Of a DNA stretch of 64,000 bases, positions 1-12,553 are shown piece after piece (positions within the stretch are counted from its first letter, which is position 1; each line of letters starts with the position of its first letter). The stretch comes from Neofusicoccum parvum (taxonomy: Eukaryota; Ascomycota; Dothideomycetes; Botryosphaeriales; Botryosphaeriaceae): contig CP087208.1 of NCBI GenBank assembly GCA_020912385.1, positions 868,001 through 932,000 of the forward strand, in the 5' to 3' direction. The notes below the pieces were generated by a model. That model saw nothing but the letters and a program-made list of their open reading frames with translations, had not been told where the DNA came from and did no database searches. The position numbers and the translations under genes are program-made.

Positions 1-1955
1 GCCAGCAGTGCCAGAGAGCGGAAAGAGGAGGGAGAAGAGACTGAGAGCGAGAGAGCGAGAGACTAGGAAGAAGAAGAAAAAGCAAAGAGCTCGCACGCGC
101 CGAGCGGCGCCGGCGCTGCGGAGACAGCCCTAATAATGCCCGTTGAGGCCCCGGCGCCAGGCAGACCTCGGCGACGGTGCAAGAGGGAACCCCTCAAGAA
201 CCGACTCCTTGAGAGAGACCAAGGGAGGAGAGAGGCTTTGGCTGGCGGTTAAGGCTCATCACAAAAATACAAACCTCCCCGCGCAGATCATGCTGGAAAT
301 CATGTCATGTTGAGATATAGATCAGGCGTCTCTCGGCTTTTTTGTTTTTTTTTCTCCCTTGTCTGTTCAGGCGACAAGGAAAGGGTTGGGGTGGGGTTTG
401 GGGAAGCAAGATGAACGAGGCGGTGGACGCCCCGGCGCGAACTAAACCGTCGGCTTGCGAGGCTGAAGGGGTCCACCAGATGCCGCAGCGTATCAGAGCG
501 AGCCGATCGGCGGGGGGAAGAGCGGAACGGCGGCGGCTGGTAGGGATCGCGAGCGGCAAGTAGCGGGGCGCATGGTCCGCGGCTGTGGTAAGAGGGGGGA
601 CCAGGCGGCGGCGGCGGCGGCGGCGTCCTGGCGTGCGGCGGGCGGGCGGGCGGGCGCGGCGGGCGAAGCAAGTGATAGTTGCCTGCCTTTTGGTCCCTGG
701 CATCAGTTGATGCCTCGCAGTCGGTCTCAGGCATTGATAGGCCCCCGCCGCGTCGGTCCAGATAGCCGCTCCAGTCGCCCATGCAGCCGCAAGGCCAGGC
801 CAAGCCAAGCCTCATGGTTGCGAATCCCGTCGGACCAGGGCGCACAGAGGGACGGGAGAAGATTGTACTCGTGAGCAGGTCGAGAAAGCCTCGTCCTCCC
901 GCTTGAAATGGTTCATTTTCTCTTGATACAAAAGCCTCGGGGGGTAATAGGAATAGGTCGAAGGGGAAAAAAAAGCAAAGCAATGACACAACGGGTCAAT
1001 AAAGTCGTACAAGAGAAGTTGAAAACACTCCCTTAAACAAGCCCAATTCCCTGATAGGAACAACCGTGTCCCCCCCAAACGCCGATGCCAAACACTCAGA
1101 CTCCCGGGGCTCAGAACGGCCTGACAGCCGCCCACGCCATGCATGCGTTCGCAGAAATGAAAAGACAAACTCTAGGGCTGGACGACAGAGAGCAAAAAAG
1201 ACGACAGCGGACGAACAGCGTACATGCAGAAAGCCGTTGCGGTGGGCCAATGCCCGCGTCCCCGGGTCCGGAGTCGAAGCAGTGAAAACCGAAAACTGGA
1301 AAGACAAGCGAGTGCTGCCGCATCCCGTGCCGTGAACCTTGCCGAAAAGCAATCTGATGGCAGTCCCGCCTCGTCGGTGTGCAGAGGGAAAATGCAGGGG
1401 AAAAGACCAACAGAAGAGCCGACCGCGGTTGCAGGCAAGACCATGAGACAGTGTGAGAGAATAAGGTGTGCGTGCGAGTGGGTGAAGGAGGAAAAAATGA
1501 GTCTCCGACCAGGCAAGCCAAGCGGCGCCCGGATGCGCCTTCCGACGGCAATGCAAATCGCAAAAATAGCTGTGAATCTGTCGTCTGCCCGGACCATATG
1601 ACGCACAACCCCGAAGATCCCCTAGAAGAGACAAAATGCAGGTTATTTCTTCCCTGGACAATCCGGCGCCGCGCCATTCTCCCCGAACGCTGTGAAACAC
1701 GTAATCTCCTGAATGAGAATGCCCTCGATCATCCTGGCGCCGATCCCTTTTGCCGAAAACAAAGAAGTAGACATACATATCGAAAAGATGCGAGGTTTAT
1801 GCGAAGTTTTTGTGTTGGCCAGACGTCTCCCGGTCGCGTGGGAATAAGCAATGCCGTGCAGTCCGAAAAGTGCTGTGATCTACGAGTCTCACGTCCCGAT
1901 GCGGCGTCGTCTCCGGGCGTGCAGGAATTCCTTGCTGATTTGTCCAAGGCCGCTC
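1..1955. other. Gene-free region downstream of nsdD
   Basis: No convincing gene. The first 70 bases are purine-rich (GAGA-type), a T-rich run lies at about 338-353, and GC-rich simple repeats lie at 604-656. Open frames on both strands are short, overlap each other and show no recognisable protein. The part nearest 1955 probably holds the nsdD 3' UTR, which is inference. Confidence 0.5.
604..656. repeat. GGC trinucleotide and GGGC tetranucleotide simple repeats
   Basis: A run of GGC units at about 604-624 is followed, after a short spacer, by GGGC units at about 639-656. Both are simple-sequence DNA in a non-coding stretch and are of the kind that varies in length between strains. Confidence 0.8.
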
Positions 1956-3745
1956 TCAGGCCGGCGGTGATCCTGGCCCGAGGGACTTCGGGCGCAGGTT
2001 GGAACTGCCGATGGGCGCCTTGTTCGCGCTCATCTTCCGTGTGAGTTTGGCGTAATCTGTAGCCCGTTAGCAACTGCTCTGCTTGCTTAAAGGCAATAGC
2101 TGTGAAACTTACGGAGACCGCAGGCGTTGCACAAGGTACGTGCGCCGTCTGGACCTCTCCGCCATTCTGGGGTTTCCGCCCGGTTGCAACTGTGACAACG
2201 ACCTGGGGGCGCCGCTCGCTGCGAGACATGTCAGCTTTTGCCATCACACTCGGTCGGTCTCAGAAAAATACGCACCCCTCTCCGCTTCTTTGGGTCAGAC
2301 CCTGCGAAGCCACCGGCGCCCTTCGGATCCTCCCCATACGAATGATGGGATTCGTCGGGTTCGTAGCCGTTTGTTGTTGCCTTGTATCTCGGGTCCTGTG
2401 CTTGTTCGGCCAGATGGGCTTGCTGCGTTGTCAGCACGACCTCACGGATCCGCGCTAAGGAATCGATGATCCGTTGACCCTGCTTCATCAAATCGTCGAC
2501 TTCGTTGATCGTGGGCGTCGAGCCGGGAACCGGACCGGATCGCTGGGCCTGATGCGCCCGCTGCCCGTAAACTCTCAGGAAATCATTCAGGCGCCCACTT
2601 CCCTCCGCGATCTGTCTCACGTTAGCTTTGTGCACGGGAATAGCGCCTTTTGTTTGACTTACCTCGTTAAGGGATGCTTCGAAGTCGAAGTTGTCGAGAT
2701 GGCGCTTGACAGATTCGCCGTAGAGCGTAGGGCCTGCATGTCTTCCCGCTCTTTTGTTCTCTTCCGCACGCCTGACTTCCGCTCCGTCAGATCTCCATGC
2801 GGGTGGATATCCAGCGGGCGCAGAGTAGGCTGGGGCCGATGGTGGATAGGGAGGATTTGCCTGACTTGGGGGAGGCGGTGGCGCGCTGTACGGATACGGG
2901 CCGGGCGGATACGGGTGATTGTAGCCAAATGGTTGTTGCTGTTGCTGCTGCACGGGCCCGGCTTGCTGTTGAGAGTTTTGCTCGTAAGCAGGAGAGTTTT
3001 GCTGTGAGTAAGGTGGATATCCGCCGGCAAAAGAAGGTCTTGAGCCAGTGACTGGCGACTGCTCGGTCCGGAGGGGGTGCAGAGTCGGCAATTTTGGATT
3101 ATTATGGACTGGTAATGTCGGCCGTGGCGGATCTTGCTGTGCTTGGGAGTACGGCGGAACATGGGGCGGGGGCTTCATAAACGGACTGCGTTCTGTTTGC
3201 TGAGAGTAGGAGGCCGGCGGCTCTTTATTCGAAAAGTCCTGAGAATAATGTCTCCTGGAGGGGTCCGGGTGAGAAGTCGCGGGCAGTGGCGGGGGCTGGA
3301 AGAATTGGGAGGCCGGCGGCGGAGCCGATGGTGTGGAGTGAGGGTAGGACATGGGCTGCTCGGACGCCAGCGCTTCGTGGATGGAGGGTAGCGACTGTCT
3401 CGTTGCGGGATGCTTCTGCTCCTTCTCGTCTCCTGATGTGCGGCGGGACTCCGGTGGAGAAATGAGGCCTGCTAAGCTTGCTGGTGGTGCGCTGGCAGCG
3501 GGCGCGTGATGGGTGGTGTAGGGCGGGGGAGGGTTTGAGTAGGGAAACGACGGGCTGACCATTGCCGCGGCGGAGTGCTTTCGCTGGAAATCCGCGTCGT
3601 CTCTCCTGGCCTTCTCGGCATCTATGGATGATATTGAGGGCAAAACGGCGCTAGCAGCTGGTCAGATACGCTCTCGTCCACACAATTCGCGGGGTGCTGC
3701 GACAAACACGCACCTCTGCCGACTGCCGGCTTCCATCGCTTCCAT
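1956..3745 (-). CDS. nsdD: NsdD-type GATA zinc-finger transcription factor (sexual development)
   Basis: This is a GATA-type DNA-binding regulator; NsdD activates sexual development and restrains conidiation in aspergilli. Proposed exons on the minus strand are 3714-3745, 2663-3650, 2276-2611, 2113-2218 and 1956-2056, giving about 520 residues. The N-terminal half is disordered and rich in Pro, Ser and Gln, with the NsdD-like stretch LPSIHEAL. A conserved block [22 protein letters not shown] is joined across a 51-bp intron. The single C-terminal type IVb finger has C460-x2-C463-x18-C482-x2-C485 ([18 protein letters not shown], then CNACGLHYAKLTRK) and is split after CGL by a 56-bp intron (2057-2112). 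Other introns are 2219-2275 and 3651-3713. The first exon is the least certain part: without it the frame has no ATG near the conserved SISS-EKARR segment, and the intron from a GTGCGT donor to a CTAG acceptor restores phase to an ATG at 3745 or 3736. The fold and family are clear; the developmental role is inferred from the family. Confidence 0.9.
2612..2662 (-). other. 51-bp in-frame, stop-free intron of nsdD
   Basis: The donor GTAAGT (minus strand, 2662 downward) and the acceptor CAG ending at 2612 define an intron whose length is a multiple of three and which contains no stop codon. If retained it would add 17 residues ([17 protein letters not shown]) inside a conserved NsdD block. Removing it gives the expected junction SLNE-IAEGSG. 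Confidence 0.8.
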
Positions 3746-6700
3746 CCAGGAGGGCAGCGCGATCTTGCTGACACGCTACCTGGCGTCCAACGGAGACACC
3801 GGCGCTCGATTGCGGAGAGCGTTGTGTTGCCCGGCAGCTGTGGCTTCCCGCAAACGCGACAGGACGGCGCGAGAGATGGATAGCGGTGCCCTAGCTCGCC
3901 CGTCACCCAAGCGCTGGCGGTGATGTAATTGCGGGCGGCGGTCACTCTAGGCTCGCGCTCGCTCGTGCGGCGTGCGGCGTGCAGCGTTGCCGGCGGGCGA
4001 ACGCGCTCGTCCTTCGCGGGCGAATGTTGGCAGCGGGGGCGAGTCGGGACCGGAGAGGCGGGAGCTGGGCGTGAAGAAGAGAGAGCCTGACGTAAGTCGG
4101 GACGGTGGAACGCAGCGCGGGTCGGTCTGCTCCAATGGCGGCAGGCTGGCGCGAGGCTCGACGGGCGGGACGGCGTTGGCGTGTCGAGGGCACGGCTGGC
4201 GCACGCGCGGTATGCTTGCAGTGAGGAGCGAGGTGCGGCGTGCGTGCGGTGGTGGCAGTGGTGGTGGTGAGGAATCCCGTGATCGGGCTGGCGGGCGCGA
4301 GGGCAGCAGTTTTAATGGCGTGCTGCGAAGGGCATTACGGGGCGGGAGGCGCTGGGATGCGTAGGGAAGAGGGGAAGACGGGGATATCTAGCTAGATGGC
4401 AGCGGCAGACGATAGATGCGATCGGAGATGACCCGCAAAGCAGCAGGGCAGGGACTTGGACGGGGAGTCGTATCGCTGCCCGTGGACGGCGGCAGGCACC
4501 CTGGCCGCGTGCGCTGGAGGCCGTTAGACTGCTGCTAATCGGATCTGTGCTGCGCAGGCCGGCCCTTGCAAAGCTTATGGGCGCCCGCGGGCAGCGACCA
4601 GGAGGGGGTGATGCGCGCGCGGCGTGGGTAGGAAATAAAACGCCTAGCCGGCTGCGCGGTGGTGATGTGGGCTCAGATTCGCCTCCGCCAAGCGCGGCGA
4701 GCAAGATCAGCGCGCAGAGCAGGATCTGGCTGCCCTAGACACGAGACACGGCCTTCTTCAGCGCGGCAGGGCCAGCGGCGCGTCACGGCGTCACCATCGC
4801 CCGCCAACACCACCACGATCTGGCGGCCGGCGCGCAGGGCTGCCGGTGCGCGCGCCTGGCGCTGGGAGCTCGCGATGCCGGCGCCCCTTTCTCCACGCCC
4901 AGCGGCGGCCTCCCCTTCGGCGGATGCGAGGCAGAGCGAGCGGCGTGCGGGCCCGGCGCCGTGGGACGAATCAGTGGAGGCCGCCCACGGCGGATCGAGA
5001 TCTGTCGCGGCAGAGCTAGCAGCCGCTCCCTGCGGGCGTGCCAGGCGCCAGCGCCCAGCAGCGGCGCAGGCAAGTGCCGGGCAGTCGTGATCGCGCTATT
5101 CCGGAGTGTGCCTCCCAGATGCGCGGCCGAGATCTGAGCATGAATCATCCGAGCGCAGCGGGGGCGCCGGCGACGCGCGAGGGCTGACGATGCGATGCGC
5201 TGCTGCGCGTGCTCCGGCGCGCGGCGCCGCAACGAGCGCGGTGCCCGAGAGCAGCGCATCAGGCCACACGACAGCGCGGGCCCCGGCTGATTGGCCCCGG
5301 CGGCGGCTTCAACTTTCAAGCGAGTCCACGTTGCGGGCGTGCGACCTGGCCCGCTCGCCCCAGCGCGCCGGCCACAGAGGCCCCGGGGTGCGGCGACCCG
5401 CCTGTCATCGCGTTTGCGCGCGCGCCTGCCACCTGCCGCCGGCCGCCTGCCGCCTGCCACTGCGCTGCTGACGGCCCGGAAACGCCATAACGGCGTCACA
5501 GATGAGCGATCTGGATGTGCGCCGGGAAGCGCAGCCCCGTGGCCTTAAGCGCGCGACGACCGATCCGCGCATAACCCATTCGCCGTCCAGATCAGATCCT
5601 GGCGGATAGATATCCGTTATCGTGTCACGCCTTGCCCGATTGAGGCTCAACATGGCCGCAATATTGGACGCACGCCGCCCTGCATGCCGCTGGCCGGCCA
5701 CATATGCACGATCCGACGCGGCCCAGATTGGCTCACGCCCCAATGCGATCTGCGTCAGCTCCCATCATCCCACCAGCAGCCAGAGCTGATCTTCACGCCC
5801 GGGTTTCACTCGATCTGCTTTGGGCCGCGAAGCCACTGCTCACCAGCTCCAGGCTCCATCACGCGCGCCCACAGCCCCAAGCTGAGCATCCTCAAATCTT
5901 AATGCCCCCGGCGCCGGCTATTCGCGCAGCATGTGATGGCCTCGGCCGGGTCGACCCTTCCCGCTCAGACGCCCCCATCAGAAACGTCTGATGTTTTGAA
6001 ATCCGTCGACGACTCGCACGCAGACCCTGAATAAATCGCGGGCCTAGCCGCAAGCAGCTACCGCCATCACCGCTGCATCTGATGCGATCGTGCATCTCTG
6101 CACCGCAGCCTGCTGCCTCCTGTCCGACTCTTTGTGCGCCCCCAGCCCCGCAATCGTGTCCGACAGCGCACGCCGGGGTGGAGACGCTCGGCGCCTTCCC
6201 AGCGGTGCGGCGCGCGCGCGGGCGGGCAGCGGGCGGCGGGCAGCGTGCAGCGGGCGGGAGGGGAAAGGGGGCGCGTTGCTGCAGCGCGCCCCGAATCAAG
6301 CGCCTGCCAGTCCTGCGTGCCTTGGAAGCCGTGGTGAAAGCACCGCCCTAGCCGAGCGCTGCGCAAACCCTGTAAATCACCTGGGACCAGCTTGCCGTTT
6401 TGGACGCCCCTACCCGGCGCAGATCCCCGCATTCGGACGGCGACGCTCGCCCGTTTGGGTCGGCGGCCAGTGCAGCGACGTCCCAACACCGCAGCGCAAC
6501 TGCCGCGCCAGAGGGGTCCACGCTAGCGAGCGCCGTTGAGCGTTGGCGACCCGACCAGACTCTTCGTGGCCGCGGCCGGGCGCGGGCGGCTCGCATTTTT
6601 GCAAAAGTCGAAAAGTTTGTCTGGGGACGCCTCCAGGCGCGCCCATTCGCCGAAACGCGCCCGGCGATCTTCATCGGCCAACGAGAATCGACTCATTTTC

Positions 6701-9700
6701 GCCCGCCGCTGGGCGTGGCGGTAAGGTGCCGCCGGAGCCAATTGGGACGCCCTCGACATCATCAGGGACCAGATCTCGAACCTTGAAGCCCCTGACGGCT
6801 CCGTCATCCGTCGGATTTGCGGCAGCACCTGCCAGAAGTCGCCCCATTGCCATTACTCAGAGATCCAGCATCTGCCAACCGCATCCCGGGTTTGAGTCAA
6901 TTTATCGAAAGGCTGGCCCTCTTAAGGTTGTTCGCTCTTGCGTTCCTGTTCTTCGGGACCATCGCAAATCGACGCCCGAACAGGCCTGTTCCCTGCCGCA
7001 TCGCCGACTGCTCATAAGCTTACTGCCTAGGGCGCAGCCATGACACATGCGCGGGCAGCGAACGTGCCCGCTCAGGCCCCCGCTCTCCTATTGCCTATAG
7101 CGGCCGCTCTCTATCGTCCAGGTTCCCGGCGCTGTCTCAAATTCTGAACGGCTAGTCCTGCGTCAAATCCAGCGTCGCAATTCCGGCCCTGCCTATCTTC
7201 ATCGTTCGAAATGGAACAAATGCGGGCGCGTTGTGTTTCTCGCTGCGTGTTTCGGCGCGCGCCAGCCCCGACTCAGGCCGCCCAAAGCCTGCCTCACCAG
7301 CGCGTCGCCGTTGAGGCCAGCTGTCAGACGGGCCGCTTCGGCAGCCGCAACACCGCCTGCGCCAGCCGCGTCCCCTGCGTCGAGGGCAGACACGGCGCTC
7401 GACGCTTGACGCGTTGCTCAGCCCAATGTCCGATTGCGGAGCTGGCAACCCTCGGTGCGGGCAAGGTGTGCGCCTCTGCCGCTCTGGCACGCTAAACTCT
7501 ATCTCAGAGCGGCCGGGAATAACTCGTGCGCGCGCTCAGGAGTGGCCGGCGATGACGCTCCCCCTTCACCACGACGCCCGTCCGGCGGATCCGGGGGGGA
7601 AACCCTGACGAATCGCGGAAGACTTTCCGATCCGCTCGATCCGCCTGCGCCCACCAAGGTCAGATGGAGCGTCGTCGACGCCCGGCCGTCGCTCTGTTGG
7701 GTCCCCTCCGAGTCCTGCCCTGCCGCGAGCGGGCTCCAGGCACACCGCGTCGGCGTCCCCGTTAGATACGAGATCTGGGACCGGAGCAGAATCGCCAGCG
7801 ACGCCTCGACTCGATCAAGATCCACCGCACAATCTTTATGCAACGCTCGCTGGGGCGGCAGCGCCCACTGCAGCAGCCGCGCCGGCCAATCAGCCGCTAG
7901 CCTGCCGCAGAATTAATGAGCGGCCGAGCCCGCCTCCACGAACTCTGGAGTACGAGCACCGACAGGCATGCGAGTAAGGCGATGCTGCCGCAGATTGCCG
8001 CTTGGAAAGACATCGGTCGATTTGCGCTAACGAAGCTTCACGTGGGTTCCATGCGCCACCACGCAGCGAACACCCCATCCGGCCAACCACACGCAGAGTC
8101 GGCCAGTTCTCACGAGCCGCTAGACGGGCGTTACAACGGCGCCGCAGCAGAGTCAATCAAGAAACGCTCGGCTCTGTGCTGCGCCGTCCTGCGCCGGCCT
8201 CAGAAACACCGTCTGCCGCTGCCAATTATCCGAGTGGCTGCTGTGCGGCAGTCGGCAGCCGAACCTGCAACGAACCTGCGCCAGGCTCTAAAGATACACC
8301 CTCTCGATCGGTCCACGCCCGGCCGCCCGCTGCTGGGCTTGCATCTCACGTGGCCGCCGAAATCAGAAGAACGGCTGGAGACATGCGGTGATCCAACCAC
8401 CCCTTCCGTGGCTGCACGCCGAGTATCACAACACCCGCAGCAGAAACCCGCAGCTGCCAACATCCTACGTCCGTATGGCTGCGAGGCAATCTCTGTGGTT
8501 GCAGCACCGCGCACGTGTCTTTGATGCAGCTGCCTTTCGACCACATCTCTTCCCAGTCTTCTGGTACCACCGACGGCGCTTTACGCGAGATCACCATCCA
8601 TCTGCTTGCCGTTCTCTTTTTCGATTCTTGCCCGAGATAACCTCCTCCCACAGCGTCCCCAGAGATTGTTATTCAGAATCAGCCCACCAGATGCAGTCCA
8701 TCTCATGATCGGGCCGGATCCCCGTCACATTCCTCTTTCTCCAACAGCAGCAGAATAGCCGACCAAGTAAGATTCGGCACTCCACAGCCGCTTCGACCAC
8801 AGTGGCTGCCATCGCTCGGACGGGGCCACGACGAACGCATAGCCCGCGAGTGTGAGTGCATGCTCGCAGATGAGATCGAGGGGGAGCACCGCACTGGCAG
8901 CACGGGAGCCAGCCAACCAAGCAGCCCATCTCCACGACCAACCCGGCCGTAAGGACGGCGCAGCCGGCGCCAAAACCGGAGTGACATACCTCGAATGAGA
9001 TAGATCTCATCTATGCAAGTTTCCCTGTCTGCGTTACCTGCCCGCCCTTCCGCCCGCCAGACAGCTTGCAGATGCGTGGCGAAATAACCTCCCCTTGCCA
9101 CGTGTCGTCCCGGAGTAAGACATGGCCAGCCAACCTTGCGAGTTTGCGCGCGCCTGGGGGGTGTCCTGTCCCAACGGTGTGGCTTGTGGGAAGCGAAGGA
9201 AGGAGGATGGGGATGAGGCGCAGGATTACTGCATGCTGCGGCGGAGAGCGCGGCAGCAGGCACTCAGGTATGCACCCTCCCGAGTTTGTCACAGGGTGCA
9301 TATGTACAATGTACCTACAGCTGTAAGACTATATTGCTGTGCGTTTCTTTCCCTGGCATCATGGGGGCGTTTTGGCGCAAGCAGATGACGGCGGATGACA
9401 GCAGCAACCATTGGGCGAGACGCAAGGCGAGCGACACGAATATGTGGACGCCATGCTCACCCGCCGCTTATCGTTTTGGTGTAACCGCACTTTCGGCTCG
9501 AATATTTGAAATGTTTCCTTGCGTGCCTCGTGGGCGTCGGGTGGCATCCGAGGGAGCATGGATTTCTGGGTCAAGATTCCGATATATGGCCTTCACCGCC
9601 TCTCTCTGTCTCTCAAAGCAGGCCGTGGAAGACATCATGATTCCTTGATTGTACAGATTGCTGCTGCATGCGCGAAGGCCAGCGCTAATTATTGCTCTCG

Positions 9701-9755
9701 ACTGGCACAACCTCGAATGGCTTAGCGTAGTTTGGGCTCGCCCAGTCCCGAAAGG

Positions 9756-10466
9756 ATGTACGTGTATATTCTCCACACTACCGAGCGCTCTGCGCACCTC
9801 ATTACTGGAGCAAATCTGCGCGATGGTCTTTCGTCTATGCTTGCGTCATGCGCTTTGACGCAGATATTGAACGATGTCTGCATTAACGGAACCAACGTCA
9901 AATATCCCGAAGGGCCGATTCGCGAGACTCATAAAGCAAAGGATCACTATACAGCACCTCGCCAAGGATATTGGAAAGCTCGGATTTCGGGTTCACCATT
10001 TAACACGACCGATATCATAATCCATCAAGCGGTGTGTCAGAGGTTACGCAAAGGCATCCTTGGACGAGGTTTGGACAGAGTCATTGAGGTGCGAGATCGA
10101 GAAAGTTGTTGCGTACCCTTAGACCTTCTCCTGGCCAGTTTCCCCCTACCACCCAATGAGGTGGACGAAGAGTCATTCGCCCGTTTTCCGGTTTTCAGAG
10201 GGAATCCTTTTCGACGACCGTCTTTTTTTCCTCCCAGGATCCACTGCCGCTGGGCTACCCACCGCGAATCTCAGTGCCCTGCAAGGGAAGCAGAGGCCAC
10301 CATCGCTGACAAGAACGCAGGGACTTGGGATGGAACAAGCTCACTTACCGGCCGGCCGGGTCGGGACCGTGTCGTAAGATCCCGATTCCGCGGCGGAGGG
10401 GTGCTGAAGGAACGATGCGAGATGGCCAGACATGTGTGGCCGGTGCTGCGCCGCACGTCTGGCTGA
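9756..10466 (+). other. Unrecognised 236-residue open frame, doubtful coding
   Basis: The frame opens with ATG at 9756 and runs to a stop at 10466 through a segment less GC-biased than its surroundings, so its length is less trivially explained than that of the other open frames in this block. The predicted product shows no motif, signal peptide or membrane segment that I recognise. Nothing in codon use, start context or splice signals supports it. I list it only as the best candidate in the region. Confidence 0.12.
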
Positions 10467-11825
10467 CGTGGTAAGCTTCGTGCTCATCACATCGGCGAAG
10501 ACCCACCGCAAAAAAATCTGGCAACCGGCAAGGACTGCCCCTCCCTCTCGGCAGCATTCAAGCGGCCAGAGAGCGGACGCTCGGGATGGGAAGTCGAAGC
10601 GCGAAGAGGCTTTACTGTCCGGCACGGACTTGCAGCTGAATAGCCGCACAGAGTGCGAAAAAGCCGACGCTCTTCCATTTTGGGCTCTTTAGGCATGGCG
10701 GCTGCGGGCGCGGGCGCTCCTGTAAGATCACGGCAACGCGCCCTCGGCTGTGGTGGCTGTGATGTTCGGTGGGCTCGTCCCGTCATCATCTGCACATGAA
10801 AGACCATAATCGGTGGCGGCAGAAGTCCAGTCCGTCTAGAGCAATAATTATTGCTCAGCAAGAGCAAATCGGACACATTCTATAGCCTCTCAATCGACTA
10901 TAGGGCACATGAGAGTTGGTTTCGACGTTCCTTTCGCCCGGAGTGGCCTTGCGTGCATGACAACAGTGGATCCAGACGCAAAAAAAAACTCCGGGACAGC
11001 TGCTCGGCGACGTTTGGGGGGGATTACGGCGCGTATTCTGGCGTGCGTCTGGGGGGCTGGGGGGTCTTCTTCAGTGCCCGTCTGGCCGGCAGCGCCGCAG
11101 CAGGCAGGCGTCGTAAGGTCTGGACGATCGCTTCTGAGCCGAGCAGGAGAGCATCGTGTCACTTGGGCGCCGTTCCGGCATGGCAAGAGGAGCCGTTCTC
11201 CACTGCAGATCGGCTGGTGAGGACTCGGCGAGATAGAAGATCATCTCAAGTCGCGCGCTGCTGTCATGATGCGTCAGTCGACAGCGAGGCAGAGCTTCCC
11301 AGGAGGGTTTGGTGTAAGGGGCTGGTGTGGTGAGGTCGGACACGGCCGCCTGGGGAGAGCAGCAGCAGGAGGGTCGTCGACTCACAACAGCGACAGCGAC
11401 AACGGCGCAGTGGCATGAGGGAGCGCTGAGCCTCGCGGGCGGACGCGGCCTGCTTTTGTATGCTGCGTCCGGCGCGATGCGGCGGCGACGCAAGGCGATG
11501 GTGGTGCATGCAGGTCGCGCGAGTGGCGACTCTCATCTACCTGCGACAGGCATCACCAGACGTCGCCCTGCAGGGCGGCCCCAGCCCCAGGCTCCGCCAC
11601 AGGGCCGGCCAGCGGCGGCGGGCTGCTTCGGGGAGGGTTCGAGAAGGCGAGCCAGCGAGCCAGAGCGCGCGCGCGGCTGGCACACTTGCGGCTCAGAGGC
11701 TAGAGCGCGCAGCGGACGGCCAGGCGCGCCGAACGTGGGCGGGCGGGAATCGGGGCTCTCCCGTCGCGCGCTCTCCAGGCCGGGGCTCGCCAGCCAGGGC
11801 ACCACGCGGCGGCCGGCGGTGCCTG

Positions 11826-11892
11826 GCAGCAGCAGCAGCCCGCCCCCCCGCCGCCCGCCACCGTCGCAGCAGCAGCGGCGGCGGCAGCAGCG
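11826..11892. repeat. CAG/CGG-rich simple-sequence tract
   Basis: Blocks of CAG units flank a C-rich segment and are followed by CGG and CAG units. This is low-complexity DNA upstream of srbA with no coding support. Confidence 0.6.
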
Positions 11893-12090
11893 TGGCGGCC
11901 GTGTCGCCCCGCCATCGCATCGCCATCTCGCAGCGCTGCAGCGGCATCGCGCTGCACGGCGCCGCCGGGACCCTTTGGTCCAGTGATCCAGGCGGGCCCC
12001 GGCGCGGGCGAGTGTTAGGCGCTCGCCTGGTTTGCCTTTCGCAGCGCTAACTGCGCGGTCTCCTTGGCCGGCGCGGGCGCCACAAGTAGA

Positions 12091-12101
12091 ATCAGACCAC
12101 C
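12091..12101 (+). promoter_or_regulatory. Possible sterol regulatory element upstream of srbA
   Basis: The sequence ATCAGACCACC matches the core of sterol regulatory elements (ATCACCCCAC in animals) at most positions, with mismatches in the middle. It lies about 450 bp before the srbA start codon. SREBP genes are often autoregulated, so a site here would make sense, but a short near-match of this kind can occur by chance. Confidence 0.25.
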
Positions 12102-12553
12102 CTTCTTCGCAAGTCGTATGATCTTTCATCTTTCTCTCCTCATTCTCGCTCCCAACGGCGCAGGCGACACGCTCTCCCCTGCGCTTCCCACCAGTCCCAG
12201 CGCGCATTCTCACTCGAACCCTGGCCCACGCCGGCCCTTTGCGCACCGGCAGTTCTTCCGCGACACAGTCTCCCGTGAGTGCAGCCCCCGTTGTATCGTG
12301 AACCCTGGCCTTGCGATGGGGACGTCTGACCGACCGCTGACTCTCTTGCGTGCCAGGCTCCGACCCTCTCCGCACCCTCCTGCCGCCAGCCGTCAGCTCA
12401 TGTCATGTCGTGACCCTGATCTCTTTCGTCTTTGGTAAGACCTCTGTTTGGCAGCTCTCTCTTTCAGCCTCATCTCCAGTGGCTCGCTCTGCCCTGCGCC
12501 TGCGCACACCCTCTCCCCCCGGCGCGAGCCAGCCACGCCCTCCACCACGCAGC

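Larger units (their letters stand above)
3746..12553. other. 8.8 kb gene-free block between divergent nsdD and srbA
   Basis: No gene with recognisable motifs or a credible exon structure was found. From 3746 to about 9280, and again from about 10150 to 12050, the DNA is very GC-rich and carries many mutually overlapping open frames on both strands, as expected where stop codons are rare. About 9281-10150 has a more even base composition and holds one 237-codon open frame (9756-10466) that I do not recognise. About 12100-12550 is pyrimidine-rich and probably belongs to the srbA leader. Both flanking genes read outward, so the block is the shared upstream region of two transcription factors and may contain long leaders, introns in leaders or non-coding RNAs. 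Confidence 0.55.

Noticed and set aside
7916..8524. A 202-codon frame in the nsdD-srbA block
   Set aside because: Composition is typical of random GC-rich DNA and the frame overlaps similar frames on both strands.
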